NCBI GenBank assembly: GCA_945643635.1
Contig: CALZFC010000006.1
Coordinates: forward strand, 4,842,001-4,906,000
Source: Allodiplogaster sudhausi
Lineage: Eukaryota; Nematoda; Chromadorea; Rhabditida; Diplogasteridae
Reading direction: 5' to 3'
DNA: 64,000 bases
Shown piece by piece: positions 49,774-61,305 of the stretch. The notes beneath the pieces were generated by a model that saw only the letters and a list, made by a program, of their open reading frames with translations, was not told where the DNA came from and did not search any database. Both the position numbers and the translations under genes were made by a program. Positions within the stretch are counted from its first letter, which is position 1; every line of letters starts with the position of its first letter.

Positions 49774-49823
<50 letters not shown>

Positions 49824-50863
49824 AGCTCGTCGATGAGAACAGGGCACATGCACAAAACGCATACTCGTTGTATAAAGAGAGTTGTATTGAGAACGACAGA
49901 AAAAGGGGAAGAAAGAGAAAGAAGAGGAGATAAAAGCAGAGAAGAGAAGAGAAGAATAGAACGAGAAAGTAAAGTGGAGAGAGGGGAAAGTCAGGATGAT
50001 AACGAAATCAGGAGTATGGTTAGAAAATTTGCAATCTTGACTCCCTTTGCGCATACCGGTGTAGCTTTTTACTGCAAAAACGAAAGAAAATAAATGAGAA
50101 TTCTTACTTTTTTGTCGGTTTTGTTCGATAATTTTTACTAGTACTGCTGATTTCTCTACTTTTATTCGACCTCGTGACGGAAGCCAAGAGATTGCAGTCG
50201 CTAGTACATATTTGCGCGAGGAGAGAAAAGAACTCGGTCACTTCTGATCTCTAGTAAAGCGGGGAACAAGGGTTTTCGGGTACGTCCCGGACTTGTTGTA
50301 TTTCGACATTGACCTCACTCTCGCAGTTATGGTCCCATTCTTCATTAGTCGCTCTATTGTTCGGCCGATAATCAATCGCATGCCTAATTGTAAGGATAAG
50401 GAGAAGAAATCATCAACATTTTATTCATTAATATTCAATGCCAATGTTCTTTGATCTCTGTTTATTTGTTTATTTATAATAATGTAACTGAATAATTTCT
50501 GGAATAAATTATACGTTTTCAAAATATTATACTTGTAGAACTTTGACGGATTCTCGAAGCGATGGACTTTTTTTTAAACCACTCTTCCAAGGGATTCCAA
50601 TTCGATTTAAACGTTCAACAGGACTCTATAGACTTCAGTAGTGCATTATTTTTAAACACAAAAAACTGAATATTACTCTGAATTATCCTATATCATAATG
50701 CCTAAATTAATTTTTCGATAAATTCATATTTCAATCTATGACTGCACCTCCACTTCACTTCCCTCAATCACTCTCACGGCGCGCGGTCGACAATGATAAT
50801 CGTTCGTGCAAACATTTTTTATTAATTAGCTCTTTTATTTAATTTAAAAAAAGTTTGTTTGAG

Positions 50864-52722
50864 CGAGGAGAAACAGATGCCTTCAAAGAAGACAGCGCAG
50901 GCTCCTTCCGTTTGCGCATTGACAAGGTGTGAAATGCTAATGTTAATCTACAAATTGAGTATCAATAATAATTATTAAAAAAAAACCCTCATATTTTTTG
51001 AGCCAATTAGAAAGTTTTGGACTTTTCTGCTGAGAACGCTCTTTTTAATGTTTTCTTTTGTTCAGGCTTTGGAAATGGCAGTGAAAGAGAAGAGAACGTC
51101 AGAGAAGCACGAAATCGGCAAACTGCTTTGGACGGCCGCAGTCGAAATGACCGAGTGCGAATGTTTCTTCGTCGTCTGACTAAGCGAGCATGCTTCGGGC
51201 CAAAGAAAGCGAAAGATTACAATGAACTCATCCTATAGGAAAAGATTTATTCTATTTATGATTGACTGAGAAGATCAAATATAAGAACGGTGTTAGTCTA
51301 AACTCACGGGGTCCAGCACTTGGGAAAAGAAAGTGAAAATAAAGAAGAGTAGGAGAAAAAGAAATGAGATACAGTACTGTTGCTACTACTCTTTGTAAAA
51401 TTATGTATTTAGCCATCTAACGTTATTCTCTTTAATCACTGTGAATGGTTTTTTTTCAGCCCGGCACACCTTGTTGTTTACATCGAGGCCGACTGGCCTT
51501 TCCCAGAGAATAGCACTAGTTGGTCAGCGAGCGCGTCCGTCTCCTTCACCGTTCTTGCGCAGGTTTGCGATCACGAGCGGTTGGCTCTGATGAGCACTCT
51601 CATTGTCAGAGCAAGTAGACATGATTCAAAGCAGAATCTGGACTGATTCTTTCAGAAGGGCACCGGTCGCTGCCGCGTGAGGAGGTCATTGAAGGCGTCC
51701 TTTGGAAAGGACGAGCAGCAGAAGCAGAGCAGCCGACGAGTCTCTTCGCGGCCACTCTTCGCTGTCCTCACAAGAGAAAGTGACGGTTTGTCATTTAAAC
51801 TGCGCAAGATTGTTTGATTATTTGGTCATCAATCAATCAATGAGAATATCGCCGTTTGCTTTTCAGAAATAAAGAAATGAAGCAATTAGCAAATCCATAA
51901 TGGAAATGCATACGCTTTCAACATGGCTAAATTTTACATTTTAAAGGAAATATCCGACGAATGAAAAAATATACTGATAAAATTAAGCTTCAAGCAATGC
52001 AAAGCTCCCAAGAGGATGGGCGTTGATTTAAAGCCCGCTACAAAATTTCAAATTTGAAACGCATTCTTATATATACTCTCTTCGGTTCTGTCTTTGTATC
52101 GCTTTTCTCTGACTTCAACATTTATTCCTGGAGAAAATATAGTGCTATTTGAAAAGGAGCAGAGCCTGCCTCAAAAAGAAATGGAAATATCTCCCTAAAT
52201 ACTAAATTTCATTAACCTGGATTTTTGTTTAAATTTCCTCTTTTAACTCGAATTAATCATGATCCGATTGCTAGATAAGAAAGAAGAAGAGCGAGCCTGG
52301 ACCACTGTGCATAAGATCAAGCAGTTCTTCAATTATCTCCGGCGTCGATTTAGTCGCAGTTCGCTCTAGTCATTATTCATGAATATGTTTTTCTTTAGAT
52401 TATAAATTTATTTTTCCCCATTTTAGGTGCCCCGGTGCCACTGGCTAGGGTGTGCCCCGTTGACCCGTCCGACCCGTACCGAGGCGCATTCAATGGCGAC
52501 TCGCTGCTTCTTGACGTCTCCATCACAATTCACACCTTCCAGGTTTTTGCGCGCTTTGTAAACGACATATTTGATGACTCTATGAAATAATGAATCGATA
52601 AATAGATAATGTTTTGTTCAGTGTTCAATGCATTCACCTTTCATCGAGTTGTTCCCTCGCAGCGGAGAGAAGGTGACTTGTATTAAAGAGAGTGCAAAAA
52701 TAATGAATCCATGGAGAGTATA

Positions 52723-52764
<42 letters not shown>

Positions 52765-53657
52765 TCTTTGTTTCATCTTTCTTCAGCATTGCGAGCGGAA
52801 GAGTCGTGCCACCTTCGCCAGCTTCATCCCTTTCGTCGCTGACCAGTGTCTGGTCGTCGCCGAGAAACAAGTCCCACTATTCAGATTGAATGAATACAAT
52901 TTAATTAGATCATATTTTAATTATTAAATAAATTCTACTAAATATATGTGTACCATCTCGTTTTGATTCTCCTTTTGAGTTCTACGTCTCTCGCGCTCTC
53001 CTCGCTCTCCACTCTGTCTTCTTTCGCAATCTCTTCTACGGCGAATTCATTACGCGTCACGAGCAAGATGTTTACAAGATGCCCGCGAAAGTTGGAGGAT
53101 CGCGCGGCTTTGAGGAATTCCTCAGAGTTTGGATCGCTTTCTGTTTGATTGAACTTGAAGGGAATGCCAATAGTGGCCTAATTATGACGTCATAGTGGCT
53201 TACTGATGACGTCATTGTGCTTTAATGATGACGTCATTGAGATGCTGTACGAACAGTCGCGGGCCGTACACGCGGATACGGTGGAGTTGCTGCTGCGTCA
53301 TGGGGACTTCTTCATTGCCGAGAACATCTTGCGACGGTGTGGAAATGAACTCTAAACTGCATGAAATGAGAGCATCCATTTCAGTCTTACAGCTATTAAA
53401 ATGTTCAAGAAAACAAAGTCTACGAAGACAAAAGATGTTTACTATGAGATGCTGCTGTAAATCCTGTTGCCCGTTCTAATAAGCTGCTCGCCTTCAGTTG
53501 TTCGGCTTACCTTGTGAATCCGCCGCCGCCCTTCCTTCTCTCTTCCATGCACCGCCTGTCGCTCGCCGGCCACTTCGGTCTTCGTGAAGCGGAGCAGACA
53601 ATTCGCGTGCAAATCGAGCGAGAACACGATCGCGGAGTTATTGTTAGCAAGAGATGA
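50864..53657 (+). CDS. MATH-BTB domain protein, copy B
   Basis: Exons: 50864-50926, 51066-about 51176, 51460-51562, 51656-51763, 52427-52542, 52622-52672, 52787-52870, 52980-53126, 53242-53336, 53498-53657. MATH: GKLLWTAAVEM, YIEADWPFPENSTSWSASAS, GDSLLLDVSITIHTF. BTB: VADQCLVVAEKQFYVSRALL, ALHSVFFRNLFYGEF, FEEFLRMLYEQSRAV, LLLRHGDFFIAENILRR, then a BACK-like end QTIRVQIEREHDRGVIVSKR. Such proteins recruit substrates (MATH) to cullin-3 ubiquitin ligases (BTB) and are expanded in nematodes. The exons from 52427 on join cleanly in phase. The junction between the second and third MATH exons lacks a phase-matched GT donor, and the start codon is unresolved (a 3-codon ATG exon near 50797 is possible). 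The BTB half is therefore secure; full function is not. Confidence 0.7.
52700..52760. repeat. GA microsatellite inserted in copy B intron
   Basis: A (GA)n run in the intron before the VADQCLVV exon is absent from copy A (after TATTAAAG near 46018), so it arose after the duplication. Confidence 0.75.
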
Positions 53658-53813
53658 TTCATTGTTAGCAAGAGATGAGTCATTGATAGCAAGAGATGAA
53701 TAATTGAATTAAAGTGCTTCATTTCTATAATATGCAGCAAGCGAATAGTTCCTCAGAGATTTCTGCGTGCTTGCTGTGGAGGAGTGGCGTCAGTTCTGAT
53801 AGAGGCGCTTCCA

Positions 53814-55163
53814 ATGACGAAGGAGTGGATTTCTTATCAGGTGTCAATCAAGTTCAATAAATGTTTTTGGCATTTTTTTCTTCTTCTATAAAAGTAGCCT
53901 AACAATTTGTAGAGTACGAACACGTTCGCCTACATCACCGCATACTCGCTGCTGTTTCTGCTGGCCAACCTGACCACCACTTCGTTGGCGCCCTCCTCGC
54001 CTCGGTTTGCGGCGGCGATGTTCTTCTCTACCGTCGCCGTCGTCCTGCCCATTGGCTACCACTTCGTCCGCTACATTGTACACGCTCGCTCCCTTTTCAT
54101 GCTCTTTAGGGGCTGTTTTCGGTGTGGTTCTAGTGTCATGCGTATACGGTATCTTATTAGACTCACATGTTTTCTTTGCAGCTGAGTCTCGTGTTCCCCA
54201 TCCCCATGCTGCGTCTATACATCGCGCTGTTCTCCGTCTTCTTCGGAGTCCTCCGCTCGCTCACGGTCGCCCTTATCGGTCTGCCGTATTATCTTCTCTT
54301 CCTCGACGCTCTTTTCGCACTCGGCGCTTGCTGCGTCGGCTGCTCCTTCGGGGTAATTCATGACTTGATCACCATACTTCTATTTCAATCGATTCTTCTT
54401 CATGTTCATGCGTGCAGGGAAACGACTCATATGTAGTTGGACCCATAGACTCATGCTCATCGACTCATACTCACAGTCATACTTATAACACGAAACACTA
54501 CCGTAATCTAGTTTGTCGCGTATCTCAAAATCACGCGTTCTTTGGTCAGGCAAAAAAGCGCGAATTCAAAAGTGAGTTTCTGGATCGTTTAAGTTATTCG
54601 CAAACGGATGGAAGAAAACTGCCTTGGCCTTTGACTTGCTCAGCTCAAGCGCCTTCATCATGGTGGCCCGATACATGGTGAGTTTTTTTTCATCTACTTC
54701 TTCTCACAATCTCTTCCTTTCTTCCGCCTTTCTCGCACTCCTACAAAGCATCAATGATCCCTTCCGCGGTGGTTTACTGGGCTTTCACCTACTTCGCAGT
54801 CCTCCACTTGCTCTTCTCCCACGGCATCTGCTGCCTTTCTATTCGAGTGCCCTATCAGCCTGTCAGCTTCTTTTTTCTGTCTGCACTCTGAATGAAGAGA
54901 TTTTTTTTAAGCTTAGGAAATAACGCAAAATCCCTGGATGTCGTGTTCATTTCTTTAATAAATCTTATTTTTTTTATAAATATCAATAATCTCTTCTTTC
55001 TCGACATTTTCTGATTTATTTGTTAATGTTTCAAGATAATTTACGTATTATATCTCTGTTGTAGATCCTGGAGGTATTCTTCGAGTTTCTGTTTTTGGTC
55101 ATCTCCATCTTCTGGCCAAGTACTTTTATGGGAGCCCTATACGGGTACTATATATATACATGA
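53814..55163 (+). pseudogene. Membrane protein of unknown family, copy B (acceptor shifted)
   Basis: Exons parallel copy A: 53814-53840 (MTKEWISYQ), 53913-54077, 54182-54352, 54594-54677, 54749-54861 and 55065-55163. In A and C the fifth exon starts after CTACAAG/GCATCA. In B a substitution gives CTACAAAG/CATCAA, so the only AG in that intron end now cuts 1 nt later and the frame immediately meets TGA. The downstream frame is still conserved (AVVYWAFTYFAVLHLLFSHG), so the change is recent or another acceptor is used. The C-terminus also differs (LYGYYIYT) because of an AT-rich insertion. Confidence 0.6.
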
Positions 55164-55441
55164 GTTCTTGGAATTGAGAACAGAGTAGTCTCCTTCATCA
55201 GTCACTTTGTCCTTCCTTTCCCTGTTTTATCATTGTGACAATAAAGTTATCTTTTTTCATTGTATTCTGTTCATCTTCAAATCGAGATGTTACTGATAAA
55301 TAAAGAATATTGAATGGACAGTTACGACTACTAATACTGACGGTAGTTTAAACTCGCTCTTCTTTGCCTGAGGCAATGTCGAGAGATTATGTGATTTAGC
55401 GAGAAAATTCAAATAGATCACTATAGAGTTTTTTTTAAAGG

Positions 55442-58400
55442 TTAAAAGAAAGTGCGAATGGGATGGCCATCCACGAAAGTGGGCGCCGCGTACGCTTCCG
55501 TCCCGTAGCCGGCCCAGCCTTCGTGGCCAAAGTGGCCGCCGTCAATGTGAGAGTGCCACGCTACAAAACAATTTGGTTATTAATTACGGCTGTAATTAAT
55601 GAGATAATTAAAAATGAGTCTGTAATTAATGACTGTAATTAAATAAGAGCCTCTTCCCTACCATATGACGCGATTTGCGAGAGTTTCAAAATGGCAGTTG
55701 ACCCGGCCAAAATCGACCGGCTTGAATTTTGTTCAAAAGTTCCTTATAGGTGTTTTCTGGTATGAGGAATCGATTGGAAGTGGTCTAGTCATCAGAAAAT
55801 GTCTCTTTCGTCCGCTATGAGGGCTTGAATTATTTGGCTCGCCGCGCTGGGACGCGAGTTGGATGCACGTCTGAGGTCACTGCGCCGCACGTTTTTGAGA
55901 TATTGAAATGAAAATATGCATTTTAATAGCCAAGATATTGACCTTAACAAGGAAAAAATAAAAACTTGAAAATGTTTAATTTTCAATTTTTTCTAGAATT
56001 TAACGTTTGAGGGAGCTCAGAAAACGTGTCTCTCATTTTCTACCAACCAAACCTATACAGCTCTATAGAGCTTGAAAAGAGCTTTCGAATGGATTATTTT
56101 GTTTAGGAAACTTAGGATGCGCTAAAGTTTCCTGATCGATTATCCCGGAGCGTCATTACAAAACAGCACTTCATTATCATTTTCGCACATCCATACATAC
56201 ACCGTAAGAAAGAGCGTGAAATTTGAAACAAGCTGCACCCCTTTCAATAATCTTTCAAATCTACAATGTTTTGTAATAAGCTAAAAATGCTGGGCCGGTA
56301 GTGAAATTTACATTGCTCCCAATAATCCTTTTTTTTTAGTTTATTCGAATTAGAATATTCCAATTTTTTTAGCGCCTTTCCGTGAAGAATTGTTCTAAGC
56401 AGATGCTCTAGTCTATTGATTTATAACAAAATATCGCAGATTCGGAATTTTTTCAAGCTCTATGTATACAGCTGTATGGGTTTGGTTGGTAGAAAATGAG
56501 AAACACGTTTTCTGAGCTCCCTCAAACGTTAAATTCAATAAAAAAATACAAAAATTCAACATTTTCAAGTTTTTCTTTTTTCGTTGTTTAGATCAATATC
56601 TTGGCTATTAAAACGCATATTTTCATTTCTATATCTCAAAAACGTGCTGCGCAGTGAACTCAGACGTGCATACAACTCGCGTCCCAGGGCGGCAAGCCAA
56701 ATAATTCAAGCCCTCATAGCAGACGAAAGAGACTTTTCTAATGACTAGACTACTTCCAAACGATTCCTCATATCAGAAAACATCTATAAGGAACTTTTGA
56801 ACAAAATCCAAGCCGGTCGATTTTGGCCGGGTCCCCGGGCTTTTTGATTCGATGTGATTAACTCGCAAATCACGTCATATGTACATATATACACAAACGA
56901 CGGAGAAATATTAAAGTTAATATGGAGCAGAGCTGATATGGCCAAATCTCTCACAACATGCATGTCGTGTATGCACGAATGGAATCTAGAAAACTCGAAC
57001 GTATTCTAATTTTTCTGGCCATTATAGTCGGCGTCTCTCTAAGTTGCAGGTCTCGCCATTGTGTCTCTCGGAAAAAGAGCGAATTCAAAAGTAAGTTAAG
57101 GCTCCTATAAAAAGCGTGAAACTCTGTCGTAATCCATTCAGAATTTGAAGCTTCCTACGATAGGCAAAAAGGGCGCAAATTCAAGAGTACGTTTTTTTGT
57201 GGCTGCTATGAGGCTACGAGGGCGTCACGGACCGTTTGCGAAGTCGAAGCCATCGAATTGCACTTTGGTGATGTGTCCCTCGCCACGGAAGCCGATGGCC
57301 TGGACGCTCTCTTTCGGCATGCGATGCGCGAAGTCGGCCAGGAACTCGCCGTTCACTTCCACCTGGCCAAATAGCATTTTCGAATTCCGCATTTTTAAAA
57401 GGACAATAAAACTCCTAGAACAAAAAGCTACCGTATAGTGGCTATCGTGTGCAGTGATCTCGACGTGATAATGATCGCTGTGGTTCAGAGGGTTGTTGGC
57501 TCGCGTCTGATTGAAGGAAAAAAAATTGAGCTATGTATAAAAAATGGCAAAACTGTTTTTCCATACCAAATTATCTTCATTGTACTACTGAAATATTTAA
57601 ATGAAAACATGTAATAACATCTATAAAAGGAGGCATTTAAATTTTGTTACACATCACTTCTTTGCCATATAGGTAATGAAGGAAATATAATTAACAATAG
57701 TGAAAGAATAGTAATGAAAAATTAGAAAAAAAATCTTACTTCGCTTCCCCAAATGCCGCGCAGCTTGGCGTTCAAAACGACGGAGTGCTCATCGCCAAAG
57801 CGGAAGTCGACGTGCAGCACGACGTGTGGGCCAGAGAGCAGCTCGATGCAGAAGCGACTGGAAAGTAGCAGTAATCTTTATTAGTGCTACCCTCCTCTTA
57901 GAGCTGTATATAGACTGCGTGCTGAAAAAGGTATTAGAGTGAGGTGGAGCGCATAGTAAAGGAAATTTTCCGCATATTTCATCATCTTTGCAAAACTTGT
58001 GTTTTTTTTGCAAACAAAGAATTGAAATAAAGAAGAAGAATGCGAATATTTGAACAGCATGTCTCTTGCAATTCGATATCATCGTTTCGCACTTACTGCA
58101 CTGAAGTAATTACCAGCCAAAATCTATCATCATCTCTGCCTTAGCCTTTAATTTCTAATTCTCTCTTGTTTACATATCGACTGTTATTATCTCCTGTATA
58201 TCTCTTTTTGTTATCCTCTCCCATTTTTTTCATTGCTTGACCCAGAACTCAACAGTGAATCTTAACTACTTGTATTAATGTATCTCCTATATTTGAGCTG
58301 TGCGATAAAAGAATTGAATTGAATTGAATATGAATATTCCTCAGTGTCAAATGAATAGTTCTCCTGTCGCCCTTTACTTCCCTCCAATTCTGTTCAAGCA

Positions 58401-58948
58401 GAAACTGTTAAAGTAGACCGAACAAATATGCTCTAACTTGTAATTGTTGTGAATCCTGCCATGAATGCCGATGCGCGCACCCGACTTCATGGGCTCGTAG
58501 ATTGGGACAATCGTCGGGATTTCCTATAGTATTATCTCGATTAAAGGACAATTAGATATTATTTTGCCGATATATATAATATCAGCTACAGAAACTGAAA
58601 GTATATAAGTTTGGAAAAAAATTTCAAAGTAAATTTTTGGTTTGATAAGGAAATTATATTTATGTACATAGATACTTTTCATTTTCAATTGATCTATTTT
58701 ACCTTAAGCTCGCGTCATAATGTATTTCTAGAAACCAAATGTTTGTTACATCTTAATCGATCAGGATTAGTTAATTGATTAATTAACATAATTAGGCTTA
58801 GACTTACGAGATGACGCGCGCTGTAAACCATGCTGTGAACTGTGGTGAGTTGGAAGGCTGCGAGTGGTGATGGCAAGTACTGTTGTCTTTTATTCCAACG
58901 CTTGGCCATTATGCTTATCACAAAAGTTATAAATTCAAAGATGGCCAT
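55442..58948 (-). CDS. Galectin
   Basis: Exons 58808-58948, 58438-58523, 57740-57857, 57432-57506 and 57225-57362 join in phase to 185 aa ending FDFANGP. Carbohydrate-recognition residues are visible: HVDFR (H-x-N-P-R site with Asn to Asp), VVLN, W in GIWGSE and E-T-R at the exon junction, then NPLNHSDHYHVEI and VNGEFLADFAHRMP strands. Galectins bind beta-galactosides, usually in cytoplasm or after unconventional secretion. The N-terminus (MAIFEFITFVISI, then AKRW) is hydrophobic and unusual. An alternative end uses donor AACG/GTCCGT to a sixth exon 55442-55560 (WHSHIDGGHFGHEGWAGYGT, ending PIRTFF); the phase fits exactly. The intron then holds the 1.2 kb transposon. With the short form the gene spans 57225-58948. 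Confidence 0.85.
55666..56877. mobile_element. 1212-bp inverted-repeat DNA transposon (non-autonomous), TA target duplication
   Basis: Ends TGACGCGATTTGCGAG (left) and CTCGCAAATCACGTCA (right), flanked by TA at 55664-55665 and 56878-56879. Long imperfect arms of roughly 400 bp: the left arm has GGCTTGAATTATTTGGC and TTGTTCAAAAGTTCCTTATA; the right arm has the complements (GCCAAATAATTCAAGCC, TATAAGGAACTTTTGAACAA). No transposase frame. Unit A keeps the uninterrupted site CTACCATATATACACAAAC at 48900-48916. TA duplication suggests Tc1/mariner-type mobilisation. Confidence 0.85.
57932..58437. other. Galectin intron 2, unique to unit B
   Basis: No additional exon seen; AT-rich. Confidence 0.5.
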
Positions 58949-59662
58949 GGAAAGTCATGCTAGCGACGAGAGACTTTGAGAATCAGAGTGAGCGCTAAAG
59001 GCAGCGAGAATAGGATGCTTCAGTTGTCAGAGCAGAAAAAGAAAGAGAAGAAAAATAATTGCTTTAGAATTATATGACGAGCAAGTGCGTGATTCATTCT
59101 AACACTTGGACACTTTGAGAGATAAGAAGGCGAGATTGTCTGGGCCCATAGCCCATTCATTGATGCTCAATGTTTCAATGTCAACAGCAACTATGCAAAA
59201 ATCAAGTTCATTCAGGCAGTTCAGCATGAACATATCTTTGTAAAGTATTATATTATACTGAAAAACAGAAAATTTTGCTTAATAAAGAAAAAGATTAATT
59301 TGCTTTCATATTACATGCTAAAAATGCTGCAGTTTGCACCGCAGTGAAAATCTCCTCATAGACGCGGTAACTGGATCATTCGTAAATCCCATTCGCACCT
59401 TCTTTTAAAGGATCAAACAAAACTCTGCCATAATCTATTTGAATTTTCTCTCTAAATCACATACTCTTTCGCCCTTGCCGCAGGCAAAAAGGCTCGAGTT
59501 TAAACCCACCGTCAGTATTAGTAATCATAAATGTCTAATACAATACTCTTTATTTATTAGTAACATCTCGATTTGAAGAATGAATAAAATACAATGAAAA
59601 AATAGCTTTATTGCCACAATGATAAGACAGGGAAGGGACAAAGTGACTGATGAAGGAGATGA

Positions 59663-61002
59663 CTACCCTGTTCTCTGTTCCAAGAATAGCCCGTATAAGG
59701 CTCCTATAAAAGAACTTGGCCAGAAGATGGAGATGACCAAGAACAGAAACTCGAAGAATACCTCCAGGATCTACAACAGAGAAATTATCTTGAAACATAT
59801 TTAACAAATAAATCATAAAATGTCGAGAAAGAAGAGATTATTAATATTTATTTAAAAAATAACATTTGGTAAAGAAATGAACACGACATCCGGGGATTTT
59901 GCTTTATTTCGTGAAGCTTTAAAAAAAGCTCTTCATTCAGGGTGCAGACAGAAAAAGTAGCTAACAGGCTGAGAGGGCACTCGAATAGAAAGAAAGCAGG
60001 CGCCATGGGAGCAGAGCAAGTGGAGGACTGCGAACCAGGTGAACACCCAGGAAACCACCGGGGAAGAAACCGTTGATGCCTTGTAGGAGTGCGAGAAAGG
60101 CGGAAGAAAGGAAGAGATTGTGAGAGTGATAGAGTGATTGTGAGAAAAGGAAGAGGAACAAAAACTCACCATGTATGGGGCCGCGATGATGAAGGCGCTT
60201 GAGCTGAGCAAGTCAATGGCCAAGGCAGTTTTCTTCCATCCGTTTGCGAATAACTTAAACGAACCAGAAACTCACTTTTGAATTGGCGCTTTTTTGTCTG
60301 ACCAAAGAGCGCGTTGTTTTGAGATACGATTGCGGTAGTGTTTCGTGCTATAAGTATGACTATGAGTATGGGTCAATGAGCATGAGTCTATGGGTCCAAC
60401 AATGAGTCTTTTCTCTGCACGCATGAACAAGAAGAAGAATCGATTGAAATAGAAGTATTGTGATCAAGTCATGAATTACCCCGAAGGAGCAGCCGACGCA
60501 GCAAGCGACGAGTGCGAGAAGAGTGTCGACGAAGAGAAGAAAATAGGGCAGACCGATCAGGGCGGCAATGAACGAGCGGAGGACTCCGAAGAGGACGGAG
60601 AACAGGGCGATGTATAGACGTAGCATGGGGATGGGGAACGCGAGATTCAGCTGCAAAGAAATGTGAGTCTAACATGATACCGTATACGCATGACACCGAA
60701 AATAGCCTAAAGAGCATGAAAAGGGAGCTTATGCACAATGTAGCGGACGAAGTGGTAGCCAATGGGCAGGACGACGACGACGGTGGAGAAGAACAGCGTA
60801 GCCGCCAACCGAGGGGAGGAGGGCGCCAACGAAGTGGTGGTCAGGTTGGCCACCAGAAACAGCAGCGAGTATGCGGCGATGAAGGCGAACGTGTTCGTGA
60901 TCTGCATATTGTTAGGCTAATTTTATAGAAGAATAAAAAAAATGCAAAATTTTTTTATGGAACTTGATTGAAAAACTGCTCGGAAATCCACTCCTTCGTC
61001 AT
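59663..61002 (-). pseudogene. Membrane protein of unknown family, copy C (first donor lost)
   Basis: First coding exon MTKEWISEQ (60976-61002) is followed by CAG/TTTTTC where A and B have CAG/GTGTCA, so the donor GT is gone. The remaining exons are intact, from ITNTFAFIAAYSLLFLVANL (60901 downwards) through FFEFLFLVISIFW to the end SSFIGALYGLFLEQRTG. The acceptor before the fifth exon is the A-type CTACAAG/GCATC. A later start could still give a shortened protein. Confidence 0.65.
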
Positions 61003-61129
61003 TGGAAGCGCCTCTCTCACAACCGACGCCACTCCTCCACAGCAAGCACGCAGAAAGCTCTGATTGTGAGAAACTATTTTGCTGCATATTATATAAATGA
61101 AGCACTTTAATTCAAAACATTTTTCAGCA

Positions 61130-61305
61130 GTAATAAAATACATCTCTTACTAACAATGACTCATCCCTTGCTAACAATGACTCAACTTGCTAACAATGAC
61201 TCATCTCTTGCTAACAATGGCTCATCTCTTGCTAATAATGACTTATTGCTATGAACGACTCATCTCTTGCTAACAATGCTCATCCCTTGCTAACAATGAC
61301 TCCGC
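61130..61305 (-). repeat. Expanded 20-21 bp minisatellite at the BTB stop codon
   Basis: Units TCATTGTTAGCAAGAGATGA overlap the last codons and stop of the BTB gene. Copy A has two units, B three or four, C about eight. The first unit encodes the IVSKR/IVSKG end, so the expansion runs from the coding end into the 3' untranslated region. Confidence 0.85.

Larger units (their letters stand above)
43372..49790. repeat. Duplicated unit A of the MATH-BTB / membrane protein / galectin locus
   Basis: From a TA/GA-flanked GAACTTGTAGATGAGAAC at about 43382 onward, the sequence parallels unit B starting at about 49822 (GAGCTCGTCGATGAGAAC). Similarity continues through the MATH-BTB gene, the membrane-protein gene and the 3' part of the galectin. 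The right end at about 49775 corresponds to about 57930 in B. The (TA)n at 49776-49820 marks the A/B junction. Confidence 0.85.
49791..57930. repeat. Duplicated unit B of the locus
   Basis: Tandem copy of unit A, longer because of a 1212-bp inverted-repeat transposon (55666-56877) and an extra galectin exon. Similarity with A is lost beyond about 57930. Confidence 0.85.
41585..60360. repeat. Short interspersed element around the triplicated locus
   Basis: A roughly 110-130 bp unit contains AATTCGCGCCTTTTTGC, a GAGAGA patch and AAATTACGGTNGAGTTTC. Examples: 41620-41720, 47740-47815, 48590-48700, 49110-49215, 54500-54575, 55350-55460, 57065-57195, 59390-59500 and 60270-60340. Some copies were spread by the locus duplications, but 41.6 kb lies outside them, so it is a mobile family. 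It has no coding capacity. Confidence 0.55.

Noticed and set aside
57789..58082. 97-codon minus-strand frame starting MISNCKRHAVQIFAFF
   Set aside because: It overlaps the galectin exon at 57740-57857 in another frame and runs into its intron, so it is a shadow.
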